DNA from: Porticoccus sp. W117
GTDB taxonomy: Bacteria; Pseudomonadota; Gammaproteobacteria; Pseudomonadales; Porticoccaceae
DNA: 64,000 bases
Assembly: GCF_030341905.1 (NCBI RefSeq)
Contig: NZ_JATAAF010000008.1
Coordinates: 1 to 64,000, forward strand
Direction: 5' to 3'
The translations under genes and the position numbers were made by a program. Below are positions 1 through 6,941 of the stretch, piece by piece. The notes under the pieces were generated by a model that saw only the letters and a program-made list of their open reading frames with translations, did no database searches and was not told the DNA's origin. Numbering within the stretch: position 1 is the first letter of the stretch; each line of letters begins with the position of its first letter.

Positions 1-217
1 CAACACTACAATCACGTTCGGCCACATAGTTCATTGAATTATCTGCCGCCCGTTGCTTTTGCAAATCAGGCGGCATAGATTGGGCAAGTCTCATCGAAGC
101 TGTGGTACTAAAGCTGGGGAAAGGTCAAGTTGATTGAAGCTGTTGAGCGAATTACGGATCGTGGGATTGCCCAGACGCCGACACTCTCACTGGTGCATCG
201 GTGTGGCCAAAAAAAAC

Positions 218-239
218 TGTCGGTAAAGTGTCGGCAAAA
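218..239 (+). repeat. Direct repeats of TGTCGGYAAAR near the attachment site
   Basis: TGTCGGTAAAG (218-228) is followed directly by TGTCGGCAAAA (229-239). The same 11-mer recurs at 422-432, on the other side of the tRNA-end repeat, followed by a partial TGTCGTCA, and once at 8613-8623. Short direct repeats flanking an integrase crossover site are what arm-type binding sites look like. That role is inferred; no protein binding can be read from the sequence. Confidence 0.35.
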
Positions 240-243
240 AGAA

Positions 244-277
244 AAAGGGTTTGCAAGCGCTAACCTGCAAACCCTTT
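244..277 (+). terminator. Hairpin after integrase tail, copy 1
   Basis: A 12-bp perfect stem (AAAGGGTTTGCA paired with TGCAAACCCTTT) with a 10-base loop. It has only a short T run after it, so it is a weak intrinsic terminator candidate for the integrase transcript. An identical hairpin stands at 8628-8661. Confidence 0.45.
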
Positions 278-282
278 AATAA

Positions 283-327
283 TGGTGGGTCGTATAGGAT
301 TCGAACCTATGACCAATTGGTTAAAAG
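283..327 (-). repeat. Duplicated 3' end of tRNA-Lys (attachment-site repeat)
   Basis: These 45 bases are identical to 8667-8711, the 3' part of the tRNA-Lys gene from the CCA end through the anticodon stem-loop. The perfect match runs further left, from 229 (matching 8613). Past 327 the tRNA sequence stops and unrelated sequence begins. This is the footprint left when a tyrosine recombinase inserts an element into the 3' end of a tRNA gene. It marks the far end of the island at 328-8666. Confidence 0.85.
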
Positions 328-518
328 TTAACCAATTGATTGTAACTCACTGTTTTTATTGACCTAAAAGACGCCGCCTGTTGCCCATTTTGGCGTACAA
401 AGTATAACAAAGTAGCACTGATGTCGGCAAAATGTCGTCATAGCTGCCTAAACAGGTCTTAACTTAATAATTGATCAATTAATGCCTGTATTGGGCAAGT
501 GGTGGCGGCGCATCAAAT
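328..518. other. Left end of the island, no gene seen
   Basis: Apart from the TGTCGGCAAAA repeat at 422-432 I see no coding signal on either strand here. The stretch lies between the attachment-site repeat and the first small secreted-protein gene. Bases 1-128, at the window edge, likewise hold nothing recognisable. Confidence 0.5.
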
Positions 519-866
519 TTAAAATGGCATATCTCCAATACGTACACCATACACATCGTAAGAATTGCTGATAACAGTACAAACATCATTCGCCTTGACC
601 AGTACATCTGAACCTCCATGGTAAGCAGACATAACCGCTGCTTTGATAGATTTGTACTGCATGCTGTCACTATTTATTGCATATCTGCCTGTAGTGTTAC
701 AGCCTTCTGAAACTGAACTATCAAGCTTAAACATAAAAAGCTCTTTTCCTGACCAGATAGATACGCTGTACCCCGACACTTTGCCAGAAAAGCTTTTTGT
801 TCCCGCCCAAGCCAATGTCGACACACAAAAAACTGCTACTACAACACTAAGTATTGATTTTCTCAC
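519..866 (-). CDS. Small secreted protein, array family member 1
   Basis: A 115-residue protein of unknown function. It starts with GTG, with GGGAGAGG a few bases upstream. Residues 1-21 form a signal peptide ending ...TLAWA, so the product should be exported. The mature part follows the array pattern: a GKVSGYSVSI strand, a first Cys (EGCNTTG), Tyr, then a helix around KAAVMSAYHGG and a strand DVLVKAND, and a second Cys (DVCTVIS). The helix motif is less like ALLAA than in most relatives, so this is a divergent member. It is the last gene of the minus-strand array, farthest from the tRNA. No catalytic motif is visible. Confidence 0.75.
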   Translation of the reverse strand: MRKSILSVVVAVFCVSTLAWAGTKSFSGKVSGYSVSIWSGKELFMFKLDSSVSEGCNTTGRYAINSDSMQYKSIKAAVMSAYHGGSDVLVKANDVCTVISNSYDVYGVRIGDMPF

Positions 867-930
867 TATCCTCTCCCTTAAAAACTAGGGTAACCCAAAA
901 AATTAATACAACATACCGAGTTATGTGCAA

Positions 931-1266
931 TCATTCATCCTTGACTGTGAAGTACCGCAATTTGACTGCGAAAGATTGTTCCTGGCAGTCATCAGAAACT
1001 CTAAAAATAACATCTTTTTTGGCCATCATTGCTGCCAATAGGGCACTGAGGTACTCCTTCGCCATGGGTCGATCCATCTTTATGGTGGCATAATCCCCAT
1101 TACTACCGTGGCAAGAAGGAGGATTCTGAACGCCACCTTTCGGATACACATATACAATGTTTCCTTCATCATATAGTAATATCTGCTCAACTTTCGCCGT
1201 AAAAGTGCCGGCAAAAGCTTGCGAAGAAGCGCAGAAAGCCATAGCTATTAAAATAATCTTTTTCAT
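931..1266 (-). CDS. Small secreted protein, array family member 2
   Basis: A 111-residue protein of unknown function with a signal peptide (residues 1-20, ending SSQAFAG). The mature part has the strand TAKVEQILLYDEGNIVYVY, a Cys (PSCHG), the typical helix EYLSALLAAMMAKKDV, a second Cys (DDCQEQ) and a C-terminal strand KLRYFTV. This is one of the clearest examples of the family pattern and close in layout to members 3 and 8. The two Cys suggest one disulfide formed in the periplasm or outside the cell. Only 30 bases separate its start from the stop of member 3, so the two are probably co-transcribed. Confidence 0.8.
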   Translation of the reverse strand: MKKIILIAMAFCASSQAFAGTFTAKVEQILLYDEGNIVYVYPKGGVQNPPSCHGSNGDYATIKMDRPMAKEYLSALLAAMMAKKDVIFRVSDDCQEQSFAVKLRYFTVKDE

Positions 1267-1296
1267 TAGATAAACCTATTTAAAGTGTTCTTTAAA

Positions 1297-1635
1297 TTAT
1301 TCTTGTTTCAGCTCAAAAGCAGTCAGCTTTAGTGTGCTGCCTGGGCCACAAGAACCACCTTCTTCATACCAAATATGTGCAACTTTTAACTTTGCTGCAT
1401 AAGCAGCCAACAAGGCCGAGATAAGTTCATCTTTATTTTCAGCATTCTGATCTATATGAACATGCATTCTGTAGTCGTCATTACCTTCACACCCCTGAGG
1501 GGCTGGACTGAATCGAATTTTTATATAGTCTTCAGAGAATCGAATGCTAGAAACTGTACGCTCGCCTCCTTCATAAGTCGCTGAATAGGCATAAAAAGGC
1601 AAGAAAAGGCCAATCACCACTATCAGTGTTTTCAT
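1297..1635 (-). CDS. Small secreted protein, array family member 3
   Basis: A 112-residue protein of unknown function. The signal peptide (1-18, ending FYAYSA) precedes RTVSSIRFSEDYIKIRF, a Cys (QGCEGNDDY), a helix DELISALLAAYAAKLKV, a second Cys (GSCGPGS) and the end strand KLTAFELKQE. GGAG lies about eight bases before the ATG. Same strand, size and order of elements as its neighbours, while most other positions differ. This implies old duplication followed by strong divergence. Confidence 0.8.
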   Translation of the reverse strand: MKTLIVVIGLFLPFYAYSATYEGGERTVSSIRFSEDYIKIRFSPAPQGCEGNDDYRMHVHIDQNAENKDELISALLAAYAAKLKVAHIWYEEGGSCGPGSTLKLTAFELKQE

Positions 1636-1710
1636 CTTAAGGGCTCCATGCGGCTATTTTTGATTTTTATACGAGTATTGTTGAGTAAATGCCGTTTAAA
1701 AATATCCGTA

Positions 1711-2058
1711 TTATTCCAAACCACTTGTGACTTGAATATTGTGAATTTTGCATACTTGACCATCATTGTTCGTATAGACTGTCACAGTTTTTCCTGCCAA
1801 AGAAAAGGCTAATGCACTTGAATACAGCCTGTTTCGTTCTTCAACAGTTCCAGCAAAGTATAACCACCCATAACCGCCACCATCACAATCATCTGGAGTA
1901 ATATTCCCTGAAATACGAATGGCTGGGTTAGTAGCATGTGCCAATAGAGAGCTAATTTTTCCAGACACATAATGGCTCGCTGCAAAAGTCAATTGGCTCC
2001 CTAGCAGAGCTGTGAATATCACTGGCACTATATATTTTCCTGATTTTGAAAAAGTCAT
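1711..2058 (-). CDS. Small secreted protein, array family member 4
   Basis: A 115-residue protein of unknown function. A somewhat longer signal peptide (about residues 1-27, ending LTFAA) is followed by SGKISSLLAH, a Cys (DDCDGGGYGW), a helix RLYSSALAFSLAGKTVTVY, a second Cys (GQVCKIHNI) and a short tail. The SGKISSL and AGKTVTVY pieces are close to the family consensus. A clear ribosome-binding site (AAGGAG) lies before the ATG. The 150 bases upstream hold no gene I can support. Confidence 0.8.
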   Translation of the reverse strand: MTFSKSGKYIVPVIFTALLGSQLTFAASHYVSGKISSLLAHATNPAIRISGNITPDDCDGGGYGWLYFAGTVEERNRLYSSALAFSLAGKTVTVYTNNDGQVCKIHNIQVTSGLE

Positions 2059-2215
2059 TTCTACTACTCCTTAATTAGGTCTAGTCGAGTCAATAAAGGC
2101 CTATCGAATGAAGAGTCACACCCATGAACCCAACCGCGAATTTTTCCGCCTGCATGAAACGATGACAAAACTGCGGCGTATATTTAATCAAACAAAGGGC
2201 GAGCCTTATCCAACA

Positions 2216-2392
2216 CTAAAAATCCTTGTGTTGACAAGGTTCATTATCAGTAGAGGGTGTATCTAAATAGACCAAAATTTTGGTATTGCTGTCATGTATA
2301 ACAACCCTAGTTATCTCATGCTCTCCAAAGGAGCTACCCGCCATAGCTGGTGTGGCAATTAGAGAGGCTAATCCAATAATAATTTGTTTCAC
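2216..2392 (-). pseudogene. Small secreted protein, array family member 5, truncated
   Basis: Only 58 residues from the GTG at 2390-2392, which begins a good signal peptide (VKQIIIGLASLIATPAMAG). The mature part keeps the N-terminal family piece (EHEITRVVIHDSNTKILVYL) and the first Cys (EPCQHKDF) and then stops. The helix, second Cys and C-terminal strand present in the relatives are missing. It is therefore a broken copy, or at best a half-length protein. Upstream in-frame codons would extend it but would bury the signal peptide, so I prefer the GTG start. Confidence 0.65.
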
Positions 2393-2468
2393 GAGCTTTT
2401 CCTTGCTGAGTGTTTTTAAGAAGGACAATGGAGTATAAAGAAACGTAATGTCACATATAGGTTTTAGC

Positions 2469-2798
2469 TCACTTGTCAGACACAACATAAACTACTCGAC
2501 ATTCGCCTGAGTCATCATTGGCTCGAATCCAAATCGGGTGTTCTGTAGTGTGTGAAGTAAGAAGTAGGGAATAAACTTGATTAAAGCCATTTGAATCTTT
2601 TTCAAGCTTAATATAACCATGTCCACCATCCTCACAAGTTAAATTACTCTCGTCGCCGGACGTACCTATATTAACGTCGCCATTTGCTTTAACCACCATC
2701 CGTGTAACCTTGACTGCTTTACACGACCCTCCCGAGCATTCAGCCCAGGACATTGATGGCAAAACAACCAAAATAAGTGCCAGTATTAATTGCTTCAT
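2469..2798 (-). CDS. Small secreted protein, array family member 6
   Basis: A 109-residue protein of unknown function. The signal peptide (1-19, ending PSMSWA) is followed by an extra Cys pair (ECSGGSCK) not seen in the relatives, then VKVTRMVVKANGDVNIG, a Cys (LTCEDGGHGY), the helix FNQVYSLLLTSHTTEHPIWI, and a further Cys (GECRVVYV). So it has four Cys in the mature protein and could form two disulfides. TAGGAG before the ATG supports the start. Confidence 0.8.
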   Translation of the reverse strand: MKQLILALILVVLPSMSWAECSGGSCKAVKVTRMVVKANGDVNIGTSGDESNLTCEDGGHGYIKLEKDSNGFNQVYSLLLTSHTTEHPIWIRANDDSGECRVVYVVSDK

Positions 2799-2863
2799 CC
2801 TTAGCTCCTAAAAATCCGAAATTAGCAGTAGAGTATTGACTTTATTTGGCAATTTCGTGAAAA

Positions 2864-3205
2864 CTATTCCACAACCAAGTATTTGAAGCCCCGAATGGTG
2901 TTATAGGATTTGCCATCAAAATTTGCGCAGCCATCGGAATAACCTTGAACTTGTTTTCCTGACATATTAGCAGCCAGAAGAAGTGCATAGGCCTTGTCGT
3001 AATTTGGATCTGAGGTTAACAGTACAATAGCGTCAGAACGATCACAGGAATTGGGGTTTGGCCAATTATCGGCATACATAAAGAAACCGCCTGTTTGGAA
3101 AGCAACTTTAGTAATCTTATTCTTTGTTAGACCACCGCCAGCTAAAGCGTAAGCAGCATAACCAATAGATGCTGCAATTAAGAAAAAAGTTATTAAACGC
3201 CTCAT
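2864..3205 (-). CDS. Small secreted protein, array family member 7
   Basis: A 113-residue protein of unknown function. An N-terminal hydrophobic segment (residues 4-22) works as signal peptide or anchor. After it come KNKITKVAFQTGGFFMYA, a Cys (NSCDRSDA), the helix YDKAYALLLAANMSGKQVQGY, a second Cys (DGCANFDG) and the strand IRGFKYLVVE. All family elements are present in order. It ends 17 bases after the start of the gene at 3223-3558 is reached upstream, so these genes sit almost head to tail in one transcription unit. Confidence 0.8.
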   Translation of the reverse strand: MRRLITFFLIAASIGYAAYALAGGGLTKNKITKVAFQTGGFFMYADNWPNPNSCDRSDAIVLLTSDPNYDKAYALLLAANMSGKQVQGYSDGCANFDGKSYNTIRGFKYLVVE

Positions 3206-3222
3206 GTTATTTTTCCGGATTT

Positions 3223-3558
3223 TTAACTGTTATCTCTGATCCTGACGAGGTTGATATCTTCTCCATCTCCCCATCGGGTACAAGTGTTATATCCAACGAT
3301 AGTAATCTCTTTTCCTGCCAGTTGGGCGGCCAGCAGTGCGGATAACTGTCTTTTTCCGGTTTCAGAATTTTCATCTTTTATCATCCAATAGCTGTTTGTC
3401 GCGCAAGCAGGCTTATCCGACACTTGAGCATCATTTTTTAGGATGATGTAAACCAAACCATCTGAATCTCTTATCAAGATATCCTTAATTTTACCTGTAG
3501 CCTGACCTGCATAGTTATTGCTGGAAAAAAAGAAAAGAAATAACAAGAACATCTTCAT
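3223..3558 (-). CDS. Small secreted protein, array family member 8
   Basis: A 111-residue protein of unknown function. I chose the ATG at 3556-3558 (MKMFLLFLFFF...) over the one four codons upstream because GGAG stands six bases before it. The signal peptide ends near NNYAG. Then come ATGKIKDILIRDSDGLVYII, a Cys (PACATNSYW), the helix KRQLSALLAAQLAGKEITIV and a second Cys (NTCTRWG). It has the most canonical ALLAAQLAGK helix in the array. Confidence 0.8.
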   Translation of the reverse strand: MKMFLLFLFFFSSNNYAGQATGKIKDILIRDSDGLVYIILKNDAQVSDKPACATNSYWMIKDENSETGKRQLSALLAAQLAGKEITIVGYNTCTRWGDGEDINLVRIRDNS

Positions 3559-3603
3559 AGACCACTCCAATTTTTATAGCTCTCTGAGGATTGCCAGCAA
3601 CAA

Positions 3604-3933
3604 TTATTTATTGCTCGATATATGCTTAATCTTGGATATCCCTTGCAAACAGCCATCTACGGCAATACTCAACGGCTGCTCTGCAATATGGGCAGAGAGT
3701 ATGAGCGCATACACTTGATCAAAGTAAGGGTGTTGGTCACTCAAGATGTAGTAATCGGCGCGGCCGCAACCACCCAAGTCAGACATTTCTTCCTGCTTTA
3801 CCAATAAGCCACTATGCCCCTCATACCATCGAAGGTTTGTGATTTTTCCCGAATTTGTTCCTGAAGCTGCATAGGCGTAGCCAAAAAGTACAAGCAAGGC
3901 ACAGGATAAAAATGCTTTTTTCACTTTCTTCAT
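3604..3933 (-). CDS. Small secreted protein, array family member 9
   Basis: A 109-residue protein of unknown function with a signal peptide (1-23, ending GYAYA). The mature part has NSGKITNLRWYEGHSGLLV, a Cys (GGCGRADYY), the helix FDQVYALILSAHIAEQPLSI, a second Cys (DGCLQG) and the strand KIKHISSNK. It resembles members 6 and 7 most in the helix. Same strand as the others, with 45 bases to the next gene downstream. Confidence 0.8.
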   Translation of the reverse strand: MKKVKKAFLSCALLVLFGYAYAASGTNSGKITNLRWYEGHSGLLVKQEEMSDLGGCGRADYYILSDQHPYFDQVYALILSAHIAEQPLSIAVDGCLQGISKIKHISSNK

Positions 3934-3966
3934 ATTCTTGATCTCATCAGCTTTACAGGTGGCGAG

Positions 3967-4128
3967 CTAGCTCATAATTTCCGAGTCGAAGTACCAACCC
4001 GTTAGCACTTGCGTGTTGATGTATTGAGCATCGTAAGAAAACTGACCATTTGGTGCTGAGGCAACCAACTGATCATGAGTCACCTTATGATTCTTCAGCC
4101 TAAAGAAATAACACAGATTTATGAACAT
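3967..4128 (-). CDS. Short ORF of 53 codons, unknown, possibly a remnant
   Basis: An open frame from ATG (4126-4128) to TAG, with AAGG five bases before the start. The product has a polar, protein-like composition (contains DQLVASAPNGQFSYDAQY and GWYFDSEIMS) but no signal peptide and none of the array family features. Part of its DNA (about 4040-4070) recurs imperfectly at 4577-4605. It may be the end of a larger gene lost from the island. I do not recognise it. Confidence 0.3.
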   Translation of the reverse strand: MFINLCYFFRLKNHKVTHDQLVASAPNGQFSYDAQYINTQVLTGWYFDSEIMS

Positions 4129-4148
4129 TACCTTGCTAACAAGCAGGT

Positions 4149-4502
4149 TCAGTCAGAAATAATTGATAGGTCTTTCACCTTACACCAGTAGGTTCCTTCT
4201 CCACGATCTACATAGCGTACAGTGACTTTTTTGCCCGACAACAAAGCTGCTAAGGCAGTGGCGTGAACAGCTTTGTCATAGGTCCACAACTCACAAGTAG
4301 TATTAGGGTTATCAGGATTAGGTCCAATCCTTGAATTTCCATCCAAGTGAATCCAAGCACTAACAGTCCCGTCATTCCTTTCATATACTTGTACTTTAGT
4401 CACTTTCTTTTCAACAACTGTAAGCTCTGCGGCACTCACAAAATTTGGCATAAATAGAGCAAGAAAAAACAGTACAGCACTGTTAATTTTAAAATGTTTC
4501 AT
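4149..4502 (-). CDS. Small secreted protein, array family member 10
   Basis: A 117-residue protein of unknown function. I start it at the ATG at 4500-4502, which gives a compact signal peptide (MKHFKINSAVLFFLALF..., ending VSAA); a TTG six codons upstream is possible. The mature part has EKKVTKVQVYERNDGTVSAW, a Cys (TTCELWTY), the helix HATALAALLSGKKVTVRY, a second Cys (YWCKVKDL) and a short tail. All family elements are present. Confidence 0.8.
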   Translation of the reverse strand: MKHFKINSAVLFFLALFMPNFVSAAELTVVEKKVTKVQVYERNDGTVSAWIHLDGNSRIGPNPDNPNTTCELWTYDKAVHATALAALLSGKKVTVRYVDRGEGTYWCKVKDLSIISD

Positions 4503-4639
4503 AAAAATATACTTTTTCAATTCCTATAATAAATAGATTTATTAACTCATAAAGACATCAAGCCGTATTCTCTCGACCATTTGGTGCTGAACCAACTGCT
4601 CAAACAGCAGATTTGTAGCAAATTTCTCGGAACCACTGA

Positions 4640-4700
4640 GCGTATTATCAATCGTGGAATTGTCTGACGCCGAGGCTCTCATGGATTCACAGAACCGCCC
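4640..4700 (+). other. Possible degenerate third copy of the integrase tail
   Basis: The stretch GAGCGTATTATCAATCGTGG followed by AATTGTCTGACGCCGAGG resembles, with several mismatches and gaps, the integrase-tail sequence present at 144-190 and 8539-8585. No reading frame survives and no tRNA-end repeat follows it. It may mark the border of an older insertion inside the island. The similarity is modest and read by eye. The surrounding 4521-4776 holds nothing else I can support. Confidence 0.35.
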
Positions 4701-4776
4701 AAGCACTACTGCCACAGTGGTTCTTCAAGCTCCATTCACTTAACTACATGCTAGTGGACCTGTAAGATAATACCAC

Positions 4777-4950
4777 CTACACTATATCTTCTGGCGCCAT
4801 ATCATCACCTTCTGGATAGAAGATGGGATCAGATACCTCTGGATGTGTAACGCTTTTTTTGAGTTCAGATAACCAATTGTCTATTTCTTCTTCAATTCAC
4901 TCACACTCCATTATCTTTCTAACAAACTCAACTAGCTCAGTTTTAGTTTT
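4777..4950 (-). pseudogene. Broken colicin/pyocin-type (DNase bacteriocin) immunity gene
   Basis: Read on the minus strand this gives TKTELVEFVRKIMECE, then an in-frame TGA (4897-4899), then IEEEIDNWLSEL, THPEVSDPIFYPEGDD and a final TAG at 4777-4779. This matches the immunity proteins of nuclease colicins and S-type pyocins (Im9 family), which carry EAEFLxLVxxIC...EEE...F...TEHPxGSDLIYYPxxGDDDSPxGIV. The Glu- and Asp-rich helix and the Y-P loop that contact the nuclease are recognisable. The stop codon, the missing C-terminal part (the family goes on to about 85 residues) and a palindrome directly upstream of the first homologous codon show that the gene is dead. No cognate nuclease gene lies nearby. 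Confidence 0.65.
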
Positions 4951-4952
4951 TT

Positions 4953-4979
4953 GACGAAAGGGGACTGTCCCCTTTCGTC
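4953..4979. repeat. 27-bp near-perfect palindrome with core GGGGACTGTCCCC
   Basis: The two arms GACGAAAGGGGA and TCCCCTTTCGTC pair completely around a 3-base centre. The GGGGACTGTCCCC core is a common small dispersed palindrome in proteobacterial genomes. Here it abuts the first codon of the broken immunity gene, so it may have helped to destroy it. No other copy is seen in this window. Confidence 0.55.
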
Positions 4980-5147
4980 TGTTGATTTCTGTCAAACGCC
5001 CAGTGTTCGGCTCAAAAGTTCGAGCTGTCCGCCTTCTGTTACTTGTAGTCAAAACCCTCGTGCAATCCGCCTGATAAAAAAGAAAGCGCCCAACCAATCC
5101 ACTTCCGATAATGTAGACACTTTTATCTCACGCAGTGTATATGATAC

Positions 5148-5537
5148 CTACTGCTGCTGACTGACAAACGAAAAGTTCATACCTGCACATCCATCAGAAT
5201 TAGGCACGAAAGTCTCAACCTCACAAATCGAAAATATAAACCTAGCGAGCCATAAAGATAAGTCATGCATCCTGTCATTAAATGACTCCTCTAAACTATG
5301 CTCTGTTTCCACCTTAAAGCTATATGCAAAACCATCAATTTCTACTGACGATTCAAGCCACGCTTCTAAACCAAAAACCTCGCAAGTTGCTAGTAAATCA
5401 TGAGGAGGGCACTCCCTTTCTTCGATACAAAATTCAGGAATAAGCAACCCTGAACCCAATTTACGAGCAAGTGTGGCAATATCTCCTTCGTACTTTAAAT
5501 AAACTAAGGCTTTAGCGCCATAAATTTCATTTTTCAT
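5148..5537 (-). CDS. Putative immunity protein for the adjacent RHS toxin
   Basis: A 129-residue acidic protein without signal peptide or membrane segment, so cytoplasmic. It begins 9 bases after the stop of the RHS C-terminal toxin fragment, on the same strand. In polymorphic toxin systems that is where the cognate immunity gene stands. The sequence (KALVYLKYEGDIATLARKLG, CEVFGLEAWLESSVEIDGFAY, SLWLARFIFSICEVETFV) does not match an immunity family I can name. Function is inferred from position, size and acidity alone. The frame is intact, and the gene may be kept to protect against related toxins of sibling cells. Confidence 0.55.
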   Translation of the reverse strand: MKNEIYGAKALVYLKYEGDIATLARKLGSGLLIPEFCIEERECPPHDLLATCEVFGLEAWLESSVEIDGFAYSFKVETEHSLEESFNDRMHDLSLWLARFIFSICEVETFVPNSDGCAGMNFSFVSQQQ

Positions 5538-5546
5538 AAGCTTTAA

Positions 5547-6830
5547 TCATTGAGAAGATGGTTGAAACTTAATTGAAAACCCTTTTTTATTTGGCCTCAA
5601 ACCCTCAAAGCCAGGGGTGTTCGATAAAATTTTCCTAAACTCTGGGTTAGCCCTCAAGTTACTCCCGTATTTTTTAAATAGAATATCGCTCTTAATAAAG
5701 AAATCAATATCAAAGTCATTTAAATCAATAGGAAGCCCAAACCTTTCCTTTCTTTTATTACCTACCAAACCCGTTTTAAAAGATCCAGTAATACCAGATT
5801 TTAAGTCAGGATCCAATTTCCTAAACTGGGGAAGTAAATGAGCTTGTGCAAGTTCGTCGAATTTAGATTGTAAATTTTTTAAATTTTTGGGGAATTTTAA
5901 AGGCGCAAATCTAAGTAGCTGAAGCCTCTCACGAATACGTTTTTTAACATAATTCTGGTAATTCTCGAGGAGCAGCCTCCTTACAACTAACCTTGAGGCA
6001 CCGGAAGCTAATCTTACAACCTCACTCGCCCCGGGCGCCGCACTCAAAATATCTATACTAGCCTCTACAATGGCAGCACCATTTTCAGCCAGCATCACGT
6101 CGTCAGTAGATAAACCGTGAGCAATACGTTCTTCCTGAAGGATTTCAAAGAAAGCTGCAATCTCCCCGGTAGAGGTAAGCCCCAGCCCTCTTGTTTGTGC
6201 AGCAAATGATGCATTTCTAAACTGAAGATGGCTTAGTTCAGGGAGGCCCACAGCACCCGAGTTCGAGTCACCCCCAGCTAACCCAGATGATACGTTCCCA
6301 AAGCTGGCATCGTTAATACCCGGCGCAGGACGCACACGAGCAAAGCCCAATGAATCAGAGCTGCTGAAATTGAAACTAAAGCTAAAGGTAAATCCTGAAT
6401 CACCGCCACCAGAAGAGTTATCTTCACTAAATCTCTCCCCCGTAAAACCACTAGGATCTATGCCGTTAAGAGGATTGTTCCAAATATAAGAATAGCGGTT
6501 CAGGCTCTGGGTATTAAACGGAGACTGAACAATCGGATCCGCCTGAACAAACCTGGCCAGATGCGGATCATAGATGCGGCCATTCATATGAATTATCCCC
6601 ACCTCGTCCAGCATCTCGTGCCCAGTAAAGCCACGTGTGAAGCGCTGACGCAGATCAAATAACCCAGAGTTGGAGGTCACAGGCGTCGTACGCTTGGTAA
6701 AGGCTATAAGATCTGCCTCACTCATTTGAGTCCAATCAACCGCTGCACGCCGCTTACCCCAAGGATCAAATGAAAATTGATCAACGATAGCGCCATTACT
6801 ATCAGTAATTAGATATAGACTTCTACGATT
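5547..6830 (-). pseudogene. RHS-family polymorphic toxin, C-terminal fragment with nucleotidyltransferase-like tip
   Basis: The frame is open from a TGA at 6831-6833 to the stop at 5547. RHS sequence starts abruptly at about 6821 (LYLITDSNGAIVDQFSFDPW), runs through GRIYDPHLARFVQADPIVQ and ends at the RHS core boundary NPLNGIDPSG. All N-terminal RHS repeats are missing, and the first ATG (6723-6725) falls inside the core, so delivery as a normal RHS protein is impossible. After the core come a Ser/Gly-rich linker and a unique C-terminal domain of some 250 residues. Its end holds GITGSFKTG...DFDIDFFIKSD, which fits the G-S...D-x-D pattern of polymerase-beta-type nucleotidyltransferases (inference). 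It looks like an orphan toxin-tip cassette. The immunity candidate follows directly. Confidence 0.7.
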
Positions 6831-6931
6831 TCAACATCAGATACATCGACCATTTCTGCCACGCAGATGTTGGAAAAAATGATGGTCAATGCAAAAAAAA
6901 TGGCTTTGGCGGATATTGATTTTGGTAGCAT
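6809..6931 (-). pseudogene. Truncated array family member cut by the RHS fragment
   Basis: A 40-residue frame, too short to stand out: ATG at 6929-6931, signal peptide-like MLPKSISAKAIFFALTIIFS, cleavage region NICVAE, then VDVSDVEIVEVYI and stop. The first mature residues fit the start of the array family (a beta strand of the type K-I-x-x-V-x-V). Immediately afterwards the DNA becomes RHS sequence in another frame. This places the recombination junction at about 6809-6825 and suggests that the RHS/immunity segment was inserted into, or replaced, a member of the array. Confidence 0.55.
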
Positions 6932-6941
6932 AAAAACCTCT

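Larger units (their letters stand above)
129..279 (+). pseudogene. 3' tail of a tyrosine-recombinase (integrase) gene, copy 1
   Basis: Fifty open codons ending in TAA at 277-279. They match, codon by codon over the first 30 or so, the C-terminal tail of the integrase relic at 8379-8647 (both contain ITDRGIAQTPTLSLVHR). An 11-bp difference near 218-228 shifts the frame, so the two copies end differently. Nothing upstream of 129 resembles the catalytic part of an integrase, so only the tail remains. It sits directly before the tRNA-end repeat at 283-327, in the same order as the copy beside the intact tRNA-Lys gene. I read it as the end of a second element that integrated at the same site. Confidence 0.7.

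Noticed and set aside
4897-4899. In-frame TGA of the immunity gene as selenocysteine
   Set aside because: Immunity proteins have no selenocysteine, no SECIS-like hairpin fits directly after the codon, and the gene is truncated at its far end as well.
4897-5097. A 66-codon minus-strand frame across the 27-bp palindrome
   Set aside because: Its first two thirds are low-information sequence and the palindrome; only its last 16 codons are meaningful, and these belong to the broken immunity gene.
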